Origin: Streptomyces sp. ISL-96
GTDB lineage: Bacteria; Actinomycetota; Actinomycetes; Streptomycetales; Streptomycetaceae
DNA length: 41,079 bases
Direction of reading: 5' to 3'
Assembly (NCBI RefSeq): GCF_018614035.1
Contig: NZ_JAGGPA010000062.1
Coordinates: forward strand, 1-41,079
The position numbers were made by a program, and so were the translations under genes. Positions 16,005 through 24,425 of the stretch are shown here, piece after piece; within the stretch, counting starts at the first letter, position 1; the number at the start of each line of letters is the position of its first letter. Below the pieces are notes generated by a model. It was given only the letters and a program-made list of their open reading frames with translations. It did not search any database and was not told the DNA's origin.

Positions 16005-17132
16005 ATCTGGCTCCTCGCCTCGTTGTACGGGAGTACGGGAGTACGCGCGTACGAGCGTTCCCAGGCTAAGCCGGACTGCATCCGTCGCGGCCGTCGCAGC
16101 CGCACCTGCCGCGCCCGCCCCGCCGGCCGAGCCCCTGAACGTGGAGCGGTAGGCGCTCGGCGAGACCCCCAGCGCGGCGTGCAGGTGCTGGCGCAGCGAC
16201 ACCGCCGTGCCGAAGCCGACCGCGGCCGCGACCCGGTCGACCGGCAGGTCCGTCTCCTCCAGCAGGTGCCGGGCCCGGTCGACGCGCTGTCCCGTGAGCC
16301 ACTGGACCGGTGTCTGCCCGGCCTCCTCGCAGAAGCGGCGCGAGAAGGTGCGGGTGCTCATCGCGGCACGCTCGGCGAGTTCGCGCAGGCTGATGGGGCG
16401 GTCCAGGTGCGCCAGGGCCCACGTGCGGGCGGGTTCCGTGGACGACTGGCGCGGGGCGGTGACGGGGCGCGGGATGTACTGCGCCTGGCCGCCGTCGCGG
16501 TGCGGCGGGACGACCGTGCCGCGGGCCACCTCGTTGGCCACCCGTGAGCCGTGGTCGCCGCGGATCATGTGCAGGCACAGGTCGATGCCGGAGGCGACGC
16601 CCGCGGCGGTGAGTACGCCACCGTCGTCGGTGTAGAGCACGTCCGGGTCGACGCGCACCTGCGGGTGGAGCCGCTGGAGGTCGGCGGCGGAGCGCCAGTG
16701 CGTCGTGGCACGCTTACCGTCGAGCAGCCCGGCCGCCGCGAGGACGAAGGCCCCGGTGCAGATGGAGGCGATGCGCGCGCCGGGACGGATCCGGCCCAGG
16801 GCCGTCTCCAGCCCTGGCGGCAGATGGGGTGCGGCGCGGGGTGTGTAGTCCTCGTCGGAGGCCGGGACGATCACGGTGTCGGCCTCGGCGAGGATGTCCG
16901 TACCGTGCGCGACATGGACGGTGACGTCGGCGTCCGTGCGTACGTCGCCGGGCTCGGGCGTACAGGTCAGGACCTCGTAGAGGGGTTCGCCCGTGGACGA
17001 GAGTGCCTGCCTGAACAGCCGGTGGACGATGCCCAGTTCCATGGTGAGCAGCCCGTCACGCACGAGGACTGCCACGCGGTGCGGGTTTCCTGACCGACCG
17101 GGGGAGCCGCGGAACGCCGTCTCTGTCGACAT
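15663..17132 (-). CDS. GlxA-family AraC-type regulator, reading in frame into L31
   Basis: Residues about 15-190 form a DJ-1/PfpI-like domain (ASICTGAFVLAAAGLLDGKRATTHW) and about 235-335 an AraC HTH domain (MSTRTFSRRFCEEAGQTPVQWLTGQRVDRARHLLEETDLPVD..., ending in SPSAYRSTFRG). A normal GlxA regulator stops near here (about 16130). Instead the frame runs on through an Ala/Gly linker straight into the type B L31 gene and ends at 15663, 489 codons in all. A true fusion, read-through or a lost stop are all possible; the L31 portion has its own ribosome site. The gene is divergent from an MFS exporter gene 60 bp away, its likely target. Confidence 0.85.
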   Translation of the reverse strand: MSTETAFRGSPGRSGNPHRVAVLVRDGLLTMELGIVHRLFRQALSSTGEPLYEVLTCTPEPGDVRTDADVTVHVAHGTDILAEADTVIVPASDEDYTPRAAPHLPPGLETALGRIRPGARIASICTGAFVLAAAGLLDGKRATTHWRSAADLQRLHPQVRVDPDVLYTDDGGVLTAAGVASGIDLCLHMIRGDHGSRVANEVARGTVVPPHRDGGQAQYIPRPVTAPRQSSTEPARTWALAHLDRPISLRELAERAAMSTRTFSRRFCEEAGQTPVQWLTGQRVDRARHLLEETDLPVDRVAAAVGFGTAVSLRQHLHAALGVSPSAYRSTFRGSAGGAGAAGAAATAATDAVRLSLGTLVRAYSRTPVQRGEEPDVKPDASISYQEVVFRDRAAGYAFLTRSTATSENTIEWDDGKTYPVVDVEISSESHPFYTGKARTVDTEGRVAAFERRYGQEGQEGQSGQGEQSGRRGQDSTGGTAGEGQSSPG

Positions 17133-17166
17133 GGCGAGATTCTTTCACACCATGACTTTCTCGCCA
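17132..17166. promoter_or_regulatory. Divergon operator: TGGCGAGA-N19-TCTCGCCA
   Basis: Perfect 8-bp inverted arms at 17132-17139 and 17159-17166, 19 bases apart, lie between the GlxA regulator start and the MFS gene. The second GlxA/MFS pair has arms at the same distance from its regulator start (26448-26482). This is the likely binding site of the regulator. Confidence 0.6.
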
Positions 17167-17191
17167 CTGGTTCGGGCCAGGCCGCAGACGG

Positions 17192-18508
17192 ATGGTCGGA
17201 CGCATGGTTCAGATTCGGGTCACGGAGAGTCCAGGGAAGCGGCCGCCGGTACGGACACGGGTGCATCGGGCCTGGCTGGTCGTCGGCGTCGCCGCCCTGG
17301 CGATCGTCGCGGCCGGGGCCTTCACCACCATGGCCGGGCTGCTCGTCGGCCCGCTCCACCGGGAGTTCGGCTGGTCGCGCTCGACGATCGGTTCCGGCGC
17401 GTCCGTGAACATGGTCCTGTACGGCCTGACCGCGCCGTTCGCGGCCGCCCTGATGGACCGTTTCGGGATGCGCCGGGTGGTCGGCGGCGCGCTGGCGGCC
17501 GTCGCGACGGGCGCACTGTTCACCACGGTGATGACCGAGCCGTGGCAGTTCGCGCTCGCCTGGGGCGTGCTCGTCGGTACGGGCTGCGGGTCGATGGCGA
17601 TGGCGTTCGCCGCGACTGTCACGGACCGCTGGTTCGTACGCCGCCGCGGACTGGTCACCGGTGCGCTCACCGCGGCGGGCGTGTTCGGGCAGTTCGCGTT
17701 CCTGCCGCTGCTGTCCTGGATCGTGGACCGGTACGAGTGGCGGGCCGGGGCGGTGACGCTCGTGGTGGCGGCGCTGGTCGCGCTGCCGCTCGTACTCCTG
17801 CTGCTGCGTGACAGCCCGACGGATGTCGGACTACGGCCGTACGGGGCCGCGGAGCACGCCGCGCGCGCTTCCCGGGAACGGTCCGCGGCCGTTCCCGGGA
17901 AGGCCGGCCCGCGGACCGTTCACGTGCTCGCAGGGTCGGCGCGCACCGGTCCCTTCTGGCTGCTCGCGGGAACGTTCGCGATCTGCGGCGCGTCGACGAA
18001 CGGCGTCATGTGGACCCACTTCACCCCGGCCGCGCACGACCACGGCATGCCCGCGACGCTCGCCTCGTCGCTGCTCGCGACGATCGGCGTCTTCAACGTC
18101 GCGGGAACCGTCGCCTCGGGCTGGCTGACCGACCGCCTCGACCCGCGGCGCCTGCTCGCGGCCTACTACGCGCTGCGCGGCCTCACCCTGCTCGCCCTGC
18201 CCCTCCTGCTGTCGGCTCACATCGGGGCGCCCCTCGTCGCGTTCGTCGTCCTGTTCGGCCTGCTCGACGTCGCCACGGTTCCGCCCACGCTCGCGCTGTG
18301 CCGGGAGCTGTACGGCAAGGACAGCTCCATCGTCTTCGGATGGGTCGCGGCGGCACACCAACTGGGCGCCGGACTGGCGGCGTTCGCGGGCGGTGCGACG
18401 CGGGACGTGTTCGGTTCGTACAACCCGCTGTGGGTCGGCGTCGGCGCGCAGTGCGCGGCGGGTGCGCTGCTGGCCCTGATGATCGTACGGCCGCGAGCAG
18501 CGGCGTGA
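17192..18508 (+). CDS. MFS transporter
   Basis: A 438-residue major facilitator with about 12 hydrophobic segments. The loop 2-3 motif is in DRFGMRRVVGGAL, and a second-half counterpart is GWLTDRLDPRRLLAAYYAL. The fold suggests a 12-helix monocarboxylate- or drug-type porter. Either ATG 17192 or ATG 17204 could be the start; neither has a strong ribosome site. It is divergent from the GlxA regulator and shares its operator, so it probably exports or imports a ligand sensed by that regulator. The substrate is unknown. Confidence 0.9.
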   Translation: MVGRMVQIRVTESPGKRPPVRTRVHRAWLVVGVAALAIVAAGAFTTMAGLLVGPLHREFGWSRSTIGSGASVNMVLYGLTAPFAAALMDRFGMRRVVGGALAAVATGALFTTVMTEPWQFALAWGVLVGTGCGSMAMAFAATVTDRWFVRRRGLVTGALTAAGVFGQFAFLPLLSWIVDRYEWRAGAVTLVVAALVALPLVLLLLRDSPTDVGLRPYGAAEHAARASRERSAAVPGKAGPRTVHVLAGSARTGPFWLLAGTFAICGASTNGVMWTHFTPAAHDHGMPATLASSLLATIGVFNVAGTVASGWLTDRLDPRRLLAAYYALRGLTLLALPLLLSAHIGAPLVAFVVLFGLLDVATVPPTLALCRELYGKDSSIVFGWVAAAHQLGAGLAAFAGGATRDVFGSYNPLWVGVGAQCAAGALLALMIVRPRAAA

Positions 18509-18577
18509 GGAGGACCCGGCCACCTACCCCGCCCCCGAGTCGAACAAGCCACGCAGGCGAGAATTCAGGCAAAAGCG

Positions 18578-18603
18578 TTACTACGTTAGGAAACTGACAG
18601 TAA
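18578..18603. promoter_or_regulatory. Inverted repeat TTACT-N16-AGTAA upstream of the nSTAND gene
   Basis: The arms TTACT and AGTAA flank an AT-richer core in the 107-base gap before the nSTAND-WD40 gene, ending 12 bases before the GTG. The site may be an operator for the gene's own XRE domain or a promoter element. Evidence is limited to symmetry and position. Confidence 0.3.
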
Positions 18604-18615
18604 TCGGCCTGTACG

Positions 18616-21600
18616 GTGCCCCGCATGGACGGGGTTCGGGGCGCATGCTCCTTCGGGGAAGAACTACGGCGTCTGCGGAGCGAGCGCGGCATCTCGCTCA
18701 CGGCGCTGGCCCGGTCGATCCACTACAGCAAGGGCTATCTGAGCAAGATCGAGAACGGGGGCAAGCCTCCGACACCCGACCTGGCCAGGCGTTGCGACGA
18801 GGCGCTGGGAGCCGGTGGTTCCCTGGTGCGGCTGGTGGCCGACGTACCGCCCGCGCGCCGGCCGCTGCCGCCGCAACTCCCCGGCCCGGCCGACGCGGTG
18901 TGCCCGTATCGGGGGCTCGCCGCCTTCGGCCCCGAACACGCGCAGTGGTTCTTCGGCCGGGAGCGGGCGACGGCCGAGCTCGTCGGCCGGCTCGCCGAAC
19001 GGGCCGGCAACGGCCCCCTGGCGGTGGTCGCTTCGTCCGGTGCGGGAAAGTCGTCGCTGCTGCGGGCCGGTCTGGTCCCGGCGCTGCGGCGCGGCGCGCT
19101 GCCCGTCGAGGGGTCGAGCGGCTGGCCGGTGGTCGTGTGCACGCCCACCGCGCATCCGCTGAAGGAGCTGCTGAGGTGCGTGACCGAGGCGCTGGGGGCG
19201 GGCGTCGAGGTCAGCCCGGAGTCGCTGCGCGTGCGGCCGCGGCGGCTTGCCGACGCCGTACGGCCGCTGCTGGCGGCAGGAGCGGGGCGGCTGGTGCTGC
19301 TGGTGGACCAGTTCGAGGAGACGTTCACGCTGTGCGCGGACGAGGCGGAGCGGCGCGCCTTCGTCGCGGTGCTGTCCGCCCTCGCCACCCCCGCCGAGGG
19401 GGACTGCGACCGGCCGCCCGCCGTCGTGGTGCTGGGTGTACGGGCCGACTTCAGCGGCCGGTGCCTGGACCACCCCGAGCTGGCGGCCGTCTTCTCGCAC
19501 GGCCTGTTCGCGCTCGGCCCGATGACCGGAGCCGAACTGCGCGACTCCATCACGCTTCCCGCCCAGCGCGCGGGCCTGACCCTGGAGCCCGGTCTCGTCG
19601 GCCTGCTGCTGCGGGACGTGGGAGCCCGGAGCACCGGGCAGGGCGGCCAGGACGACCTCACCGCCGCCTCCCCCGGCGCGCTGCCCCTGCTCGCCCACGC
19701 GCTGCTGGTCACCTGGCAGCAGCGCACCGGCCACACGCTGACCGTCGCGGGCTACGAGACGACGGGCGGCATCCACGGCGCGATCGCGCGGACGGCCGAA
19801 GCCGTGTTCACCCGGCTCCAGCCCGCCGAACAGGAGATGGCGCGGCGGGTGCTGGTGCGGCTGGTCCAGGTCGGCGCCGGGGACAGCGGCGGCAACGGGG
19901 GCGGGGACAGCGACGCGGCGACCCGGCGCAGGGCGAGCCGCGAGCTGCTGCTGGAGCAACTGCCCGACCGGCGCGGCGTGGAGGCGGCGCTCGACGCGTT
20001 CGTACGGGCCCGGCTCGTCACCGTGGACAGCGACGCGGTGGAGATCACCCACGAGGCGCTGCTGCGCGCCTGGCCGCGGCTGCGCGGCTGGATCGGCACC
20101 GGCCGGGCCGGGCTGCTCATCCACCAGCAGCTCGCGGAGGCGGCCGCCGAGTGGGTGCGTGCGGGCCGCGATCCCGGACTCCTCTACCGGGGGACGCGGC
20201 TCGCCGCCGTACAGGAATGGGCGGAGCAGGCCGACGGACGTACCGAACTCGGCCCGTACGAAAGCGAGTTCCTCGACGCGAGCCGGGCGCAGGAGGTGGC
20301 CGGGCAACAGGCCGAGCGGCGTCAGGTGCGCACCCGTCGCAGGCTGCTGGTGCTGCTGGTGGCGCTGCTCGTACTGGCGCTCCTCGGGGGCGCGACGGCG
20401 TTCCACCAGCGCTCACGCGCCATCGACGAGCGCCGGGTCGCCCAGTCCCAGGCGATGGCGGTACGTTCCGGCGCGCTCGCGTCGGGGCAACCGGAGGCGT
20501 CGATGCGCCTGGCGGCCGAGGCGTACCGCACGGCGCCGACCACCGAGGCGCGTGGCGCGCTGCTCAGCACACAGGCGCGGTACTTCGCGGGCCGCCTCGG
20601 CGGGCACACGGGACCGGTCAACGGCGTGGCGTTCAGCCCCGACGACAAGCTGCTGGCGTCGGCCAGTTCGGACGGCACCGTGCGGCTGTGGGGCGGGGCC
20701 GGCCATCGCAGCCCCGTGGACACGCTCACGGGCCACGGCGGTCCGGTGATCGCCGTGGCGTTCAGTCCCGACGGGCGGCGACTCGCGTCGGCGGGCTCCG
20801 ACGGCACGGTACGCCTGTGGGGCGTGGCGGACCGTCAGCCGACCGGGACGCTGCTCGGCCACGGCGGCGCCGTACGCTCGGTCGCCTTCGGCCCGGACGG
20901 GCGGAGCCTCGTATCGGGCGGCTCGGACCGCACGGTGCGCCTTTGGGACGTGCCGCGCCGGCGGGTGCGGGCGACGCTGCGGGGCCACAGCGACAGTGTG
21001 CACGGGGTGGCCTTCAGCGCCGACGGACGCAGCGTCGTCTCGGGGGCGCTGGACCGTACGGTCCGGATCTGGGACGTGGCCGGGCACAGGGCGCGCGCGA
21101 CGCTGAGGGGGCACAGCGACGGCGTGCTGGGGGTGGCCTTCAGCCCGGACGGGCGCAGCGCCGCTTCGGGCAGTGCGGACCGTACGGTCAAGATCTGGGA
21201 CGTACGCCGCCACCGCATCCGGGCCACGCTCACCGGCCACAGCGACGACGTCAACGCGGTGGCGTACGGCGGGGACGGGGCGAGCGTCGTCAGCGCGGGC
21301 GGGGACGGCGCGGCGAAGGTGTGGGACACGGCGAGTCACCGGGTGACCGCCACGCTGTCCGGGCATACCGACTACGTGCTCGGGGCCGCCGTCAGCGGCG
21401 GCAACGTGGTGGCGACGGCGGGCTTCGACCGGTCGGCGGTGCTGTGGGACCTGGACAGGACGGCGCTGACCGCGCGTCCCTTCGCGGAGGCCTGGCAGTC
21501 GGCGGTCGCGCCGGACGGGCGGCTGGTGGCGTCGGCGAGTGTGGACCGTACGGTCAAGGTGTGGGACCTGCGCCGCCATAGACTCCTCACCAACCTCACC

Positions 21601-22458
21601 GGACACGCCGGCTCCGTCTTCGGCGTCGCCTTCTCCCCCGACGGACGCCTCCTCGCCTCCGCGAGCGCCGACCGTACGGTCAGACTCTGGGACATACGCC
21701 GCCACAGACTCCTCACCACCCTCACCGGACACACCGGCTCCGTCTTCGGCGTCGCCTTCTCCCCCGACGGACGCCTCCTCGCCTCCGCGAGCGCCGACCG
21801 TACGGTCAAGCTCTGGGACGTACGCCGACGCCGGTCCCTGACCACGCTCACGGGCCATCAGGACTTCGCGAACGCGGTCGCTTTCAGCCCGGACGGCGGG
21901 ACGCTGGCGGCGGGCGGTGACGATCTGACGGTGCGGCTGTGGGGCGTGGCGGACCACAGGCCGCGGGCTGTGCTGCGCGGTCACAGGGGTTCGGTGCGCG
22001 GTGTGGCGTACAGCCGGGACGGGCGGACACTGGCGAGCAGCGGCAACGACGGGACGGTACGCCTGTGGGACATGGCGCATCACCGGCCCACCGCCACCCT
22101 CACGGGCCACAGCGGCGCGGTCCGGGCGGTCGCGTTCGACACCGGCGCCGGCGCGGACGGTGTGACGCTCGCGAGCAGCGGCAGTGACGGCACGGTCCGC
22201 CTCTGGGACACCACGCGCCACCGGCTCACCGCCACCCTCACCGGTCACAGCGGCGCGGTGTGGGGTGTCGCCTTCAACCCGCACACGCACGCGCTGGTGA
22301 GCAGCAGCAATGACGGCACCGTGCGGCTCTGGAACACCGACGTGAGGGCCGTTTCCCAGGATGTTTCCCGTTTCCTGTCGCGTCAGGAGACAGCTGGAAC
22401 CTCGACAGCCGCCGGCTTCACGGCCCAGGCTCGAAGGGCCGGCAAGCCGGAAGCCTGA
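18616..22458 (+). CDS. XRE-nSTAND ATPase with transmembrane segment and 14 WD40 repeats
   Basis: A 1280-residue multidomain protein. An XRE-type helix-turn-helix (about 13-70, LRRLRSERGISLTALARSIHYS) is followed by an nSTAND1 NTPase (about 95-540) with CPYRGLAAFGPEHAQWFFGRE, Walker A SSGAGKSS (about 140) and Walker B LVLLVDQFEE (about 225). A hydrophobic segment (about 575-597, RRLLVLLVALLVLALLGG) is likely membrane-spanning. Then come 14 WD40 units (about 655-1255), enough for two seven-bladed propellers. STAND ATPases are signalling switches; the WD40 part, probably outside or at the membrane, would be the sensor. The start is GTG 18616 or ATG 18625. Blades 9 and 10 are a recent duplication. 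The downstream gene is 23 bases away. Confidence 0.92.
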   Translation: MPRMDGVRGACSFGEELRRLRSERGISLTALARSIHYSKGYLSKIENGGKPPTPDLARRCDEALGAGGSLVRLVADVPPARRPLPPQLPGPADAVCPYRGLAAFGPEHAQWFFGRERATAELVGRLAERAGNGPLAVVASSGAGKSSLLRAGLVPALRRGALPVEGSSGWPVVVCTPTAHPLKELLRCVTEALGAGVEVSPESLRVRPRRLADAVRPLLAAGAGRLVLLVDQFEETFTLCADEAERRAFVAVLSALATPAEGDCDRPPAVVVLGVRADFSGRCLDHPELAAVFSHGLFALGPMTGAELRDSITLPAQRAGLTLEPGLVGLLLRDVGARSTGQGGQDDLTAASPGALPLLAHALLVTWQQRTGHTLTVAGYETTGGIHGAIARTAEAVFTRLQPAEQEMARRVLVRLVQVGAGDSGGNGGGDSDAATRRRASRELLLEQLPDRRGVEAALDAFVRARLVTVDSDAVEITHEALLRAWPRLRGWIGTGRAGLLIHQQLAEAAAEWVRAGRDPGLLYRGTRLAAVQEWAEQADGRTELGPYESEFLDASRAQEVAGQQAERRQVRTRRRLLVLLVALLVLALLGGATAFHQRSRAIDERRVAQSQAMAVRSGALASGQPEASMRLAAEAYRTAPTTEARGALLSTQARYFAGRLGGHTGPVNGVAFSPDDKLLASASSDGTVRLWGGAGHRSPVDTLTGHGGPVIAVAFSPDGRRLASAGSDGTVRLWGVADRQPTGTLLGHGGAVRSVAFGPDGRSLVSGGSDRTVRLWDVPRRRVRATLRGHSDSVHGVAFSADGRSVVSGALDRTVRIWDVAGHRARATLRGHSDGVLGVAFSPDGRSAASGSADRTVKIWDVRRHRIRATLTGHSDDVNAVAYGGDGASVVSAGGDGAAKVWDTASHRVTATLSGHTDYVLGAAVSGGNVVATAGFDRSAVLWDLDRTALTARPFAEAWQSAVAPDGRLVASASVDRTVKVWDLRRHRLLTNLTGHAGSVFGVAFSPDGRLLASASADRTVRLWDIRRHRLLTTLTGHTGSVFGVAFSPDGRLLASASADRTVKLWDVRRRRSLTTLTGHQDFANAVAFSPDGGTLAAGGDDLTVRLWGVADHRPRAVLRGHRGSVRGVAYSRDGRTLASSGNDGTVRLWDMAHHRPTATLTGHSGAVRAVAFDTGAGADGVTLASSGSDGTVRLWDTTRHRLTATLTGHSGAVWGVAFNPHTHALVSSSNDGTVRLWNTDVRAVSQDVSRFLSRQETAGTSTAAGFTAQARRAGKPEA
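21571..21822 (+). repeat. Tandem duplication of one WD40 blade (2 x 126 bp)
   Basis: Units 21571-21696 and 21697-21822 differ at 6 of 126 positions and encode nearly identical 42-residue blades. The other blades of the gene are far more diverged in DNA, so this copy is recent. Confidence 0.9.
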
Positions 22459-22481
22459 CGGAAGATGAACGGGGATCAGCA

Positions 22482-23351
22482 ATGCGCAACCGATGGAGAG
22501 CGGCAGCCGCGGCAGCGGCCGTCGGACTGTCGCTCATCGCCTGGCCGGCGGAGGCCGGGCAGCCGGTCCGGGCGGCGACTGTGGGGACGGCGGGCACAGC
22601 GGCCGCCGAAGGGTGCGCCGTCCTCGCACCCGGAGCCTCGGCGGCGGCCGAAAAGGCGGTACGGACCGCCTGTTCGCAGATCGGCGTCTGGTACTCGTGG
22701 GGCGGCGGCCACGGCCCCGCGCCGGGACCCACGTACGGGGTGGTGGACCCCACCGACCCGGCCAGCGAACACGACCCACAGCGGCGCGGCTTCGACTGCT
22801 CGGGCCTGGTCAGGTACGCCTACGCCGAAGCGACCGGCCAGGACATCCTGAACGGCACGGCCCACAGCCAGTACAACACCCCGCACGCGACAGCCCGATT
22901 CGGCCCGTCGGAGGGGACCGGGCCACTGGTCCCCGGCGACCTGCTGGTCTACGGCAACGCCCGCAAGGTTCATCACATCGCGATCTACCTCGGCGCCGGG
23001 AAGATGGTCGAGGCGAAGCAGTCCGGCACCCGGATCATGGTCAGCGATGTGCGCCTGGGCGGTGACTACTTCGGAGCGGTACGCATCAACGCCGCGCCGG
23101 GGCAAGGGACGTTCAGCACCTGGGGTACGGACGTGTGGACGCACGCCGAGGCGTCCACGACGAGCACGCGGGTGATCAAGTTCGCCGGCCCGACGTCCGT
23201 ACGCGTCAAGTGCCAGAAGCATGCCCAGTCCGTCACCGCCGAGGGCATCACCAACGACGCCTGGTCCTATCTGCCGGACCACAGGGCGTGGATCACCAAC
23301 ATCTACATCAAGGGCCCGGCCTGGCTCGACGGCGTGCCCACCTGTTCGTAA
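22482..23351 (+). CDS. Secreted NlpC/P60-type cell-wall hydrolase with SH3-like tail
   Basis: A 289-residue exported protein. The signal peptide is MRNRWRAAAAAAAVGLSLIAWPAEA. The NlpC/P60 domain (about 60-195) has catalytic Cys106 in FDCSGLVRYAY and His165 in VHHIAIYLG. Residues about 205-289 resemble an SH3-like binding domain (WTHAEASTTSTRV, WSYLPDHRAWITNIYIKGPAWLDG). It probably cleaves peptidoglycan stem peptides or a similar amide. ATG 22482 has GGGGATC ahead of it, 23 bases after the nSTAND gene, so co-transcription is possible. Confidence 0.88.
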   Translation: MRNRWRAAAAAAAVGLSLIAWPAEAGQPVRAATVGTAGTAAAEGCAVLAPGASAAAEKAVRTACSQIGVWYSWGGGHGPAPGPTYGVVDPTDPASEHDPQRRGFDCSGLVRYAYAEATGQDILNGTAHSQYNTPHATARFGPSEGTGPLVPGDLLVYGNARKVHHIAIYLGAGKMVEAKQSGTRIMVSDVRLGGDYFGAVRINAAPGQGTFSTWGTDVWTHAEASTTSTRVIKFAGPTSVRVKCQKHAQSVTAEGITNDAWSYLPDHRAWITNIYIKGPAWLDGVPTCS

Positions 23352-23377
23352 CCGACACCACACCTCAAGGAGAAACC

Positions 23378-23758
23378 ATGAACCTGAACCTTGGCAAGAA
23401 GCTCGCGATCACCGTCGCCGCGACCGCTCTGACCGCGGGCCTGGCCGGCGTCACGGCCCCCGCCACCGCCGCTCCGGCAGGACCCGCCGCCGAATGCGGA
23501 GTCCGCTCGGACGGCAAGCTGTACTGCGGCAACCGGGCCGGCGCGAAGGGCTACGAGCACCGGTCGTACGCCTCGGCGGTACGCGGCCAGATGAACACGA
23601 CGTTCAGCTGGTTCTCGTGCTGGGGCCGTGGCGACAGCCACCCGGGCGGCAACAACATCTGGTACTGGACCCAGTTGGACAACGGCCAGTGGGGCAACAT
23701 GGCCGCCGTGGACGTCCACACGTCGGTGGACCCGGCGCCCGGCCTGCGCGAGTGCTGA
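23378..23758 (+). CDS. Small secreted protein, SH3-like, partner of the NlpC/P60 gene
   Basis: A 126-residue exported protein with signal peptide MNLNLGKKLAITVAATALTA... cut near APATAAPA. The mature part carries four Cys and many Trp (TFSWFSCWGRGDSHPGGNNIWYWTQ). Its end, with W and Y residues then DPAPGLREC, resembles in outline the tail of the preceding NlpC/P60 protein. ATG 23378 follows AAGGAG at ideal distance, 26 bases after the hydrolase stop. It may be a wall-binding or regulatory partner; no function is assigned. Confidence 0.8.
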   Translation: MNLNLGKKLAITVAATALTAGLAGVTAPATAAPAGPAAECGVRSDGKLYCGNRAGAKGYEHRSYASAVRGQMNTTFSWFSCWGRGDSHPGGNNIWYWTQLDNGQWGNMAAVDVHTSVDPAPGLREC

Positions 23759-23779
23759 CCGACGCACAAGCGCATTGAG

Positions 23780-23816
23780 GAGTGGGCCGCCCCTACGGAC
23801 GAGGGACGGCCCACTC
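23780..23816. terminator. Hairpin terminator between convergent genes
   Basis: A 14-bp stem with a single mismatch (GAGTGGGCCG arm) and a 9-base loop lies between the secreted-protein stop at 23758 and the convergent kinase stop at 23829. Confidence 0.75.
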
Positions 23817-23828
23817 ACGCACGTCGGC

Positions 23829-24395
23829 TCACGCGTCCGCGAAAGGAGCCAGACCGGTCGCGGACAGAATCGTGTCCACGGTCTCCGCGACGCTCTGCCG
23901 CGCGTTGTCGATCCACACCCCCTCGCCCGCGAGCTCCGCCCGCATCGCCTCGTCCAGCGGCGACCAGTCCGTGTCCAGCGTCTTGTGTCGCCCCAGGTTG
24001 CGTGCCCAAGCGACGGCCGGGGGCGGCGCCAGCACGACGTGGTGCACCGGCTTGCTGGTGAGGGTGGAGCGATAGAAGTCGAGATGCGAGCGGCGTACGA
24101 CGACATCATCGATCACCGGCAGGAAGCCGGCGGCGGCGAAACTGTCCGCCAGGAGGCAGGCGTTGCGGGCGCGCAGGAAGATCTGGCGGTCGGCCTCCTC
24201 GTCCTTCTCCCACGACGGCCACCGCCCTCCTCCGACGATGAGCTCCTGAAGGGCGTCCACCTCGATGTGCGCCGACCGCGCGAACCGCGCGGCGAGCGCC
24301 GCGGCCACGCTGCTCTTGCCGCTGCCGGGGATCCCGGCCAGCAGCAACACCCCCGCGGCGGGCTCGCGGTCGACGGGCACCAGGTCCAGGGCCAT
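23829..24395 (-). CDS. P-loop small-molecule kinase-like protein (CPT/zeta-like AAA)
   Basis: A 188-residue P-loop NTPase. Walker A is GIPGSGKSS (residues 21-29). The segment HIEVDALQELIVGGGRW and the basic lid region resemble chloramphenicol phosphotransferase-like and zeta-toxin-like kinases that phosphorylate small molecules. I prefer ATG 24395 (MALDLV); ATG 24416 is an alternative seven codons upstream. It is downstream of the GtrA gene on the same strand, 30 bases apart. The substrate is not known, and no antitoxin gene is evident beside it. Confidence 0.82.
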   Translation of the reverse strand: MALDLVPVDREPAAGVLLLAGIPGSGKSSVAAALAARFARSAHIEVDALQELIVGGGRWPSWEKDEEADRQIFLRARNACLLADSFAAAGFLPVIDDVVVRRSHLDFYRSTLTSKPVHHVVLAPPPAVAWARNLGRHKTLDTDWSPLDEAMRAELAGEGVWIDNARQSVAETVDTILSATGLAPFADA

Positions 24396-24425
24396 GCGCC
24401 TCACGCCTCTCCTCATGCGAACGAA

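Noticed and set aside
16021..16060. Repeated GTACGGGAGTAC units considered as a Zur or promoter element for L31
   Set aside because: It does not resemble the Zur box I know and lies inside the open regulator frame; left as a curiosity.
20413..22482. 689-codon minus-strand frame with repeats
   Set aside because: Shadow of the WD40 array.
23829..24395. Zeta-type toxin of a toxin-antitoxin pair
   Set aside because: No small antitoxin gene beside it; the P-loop kinase call is safer.
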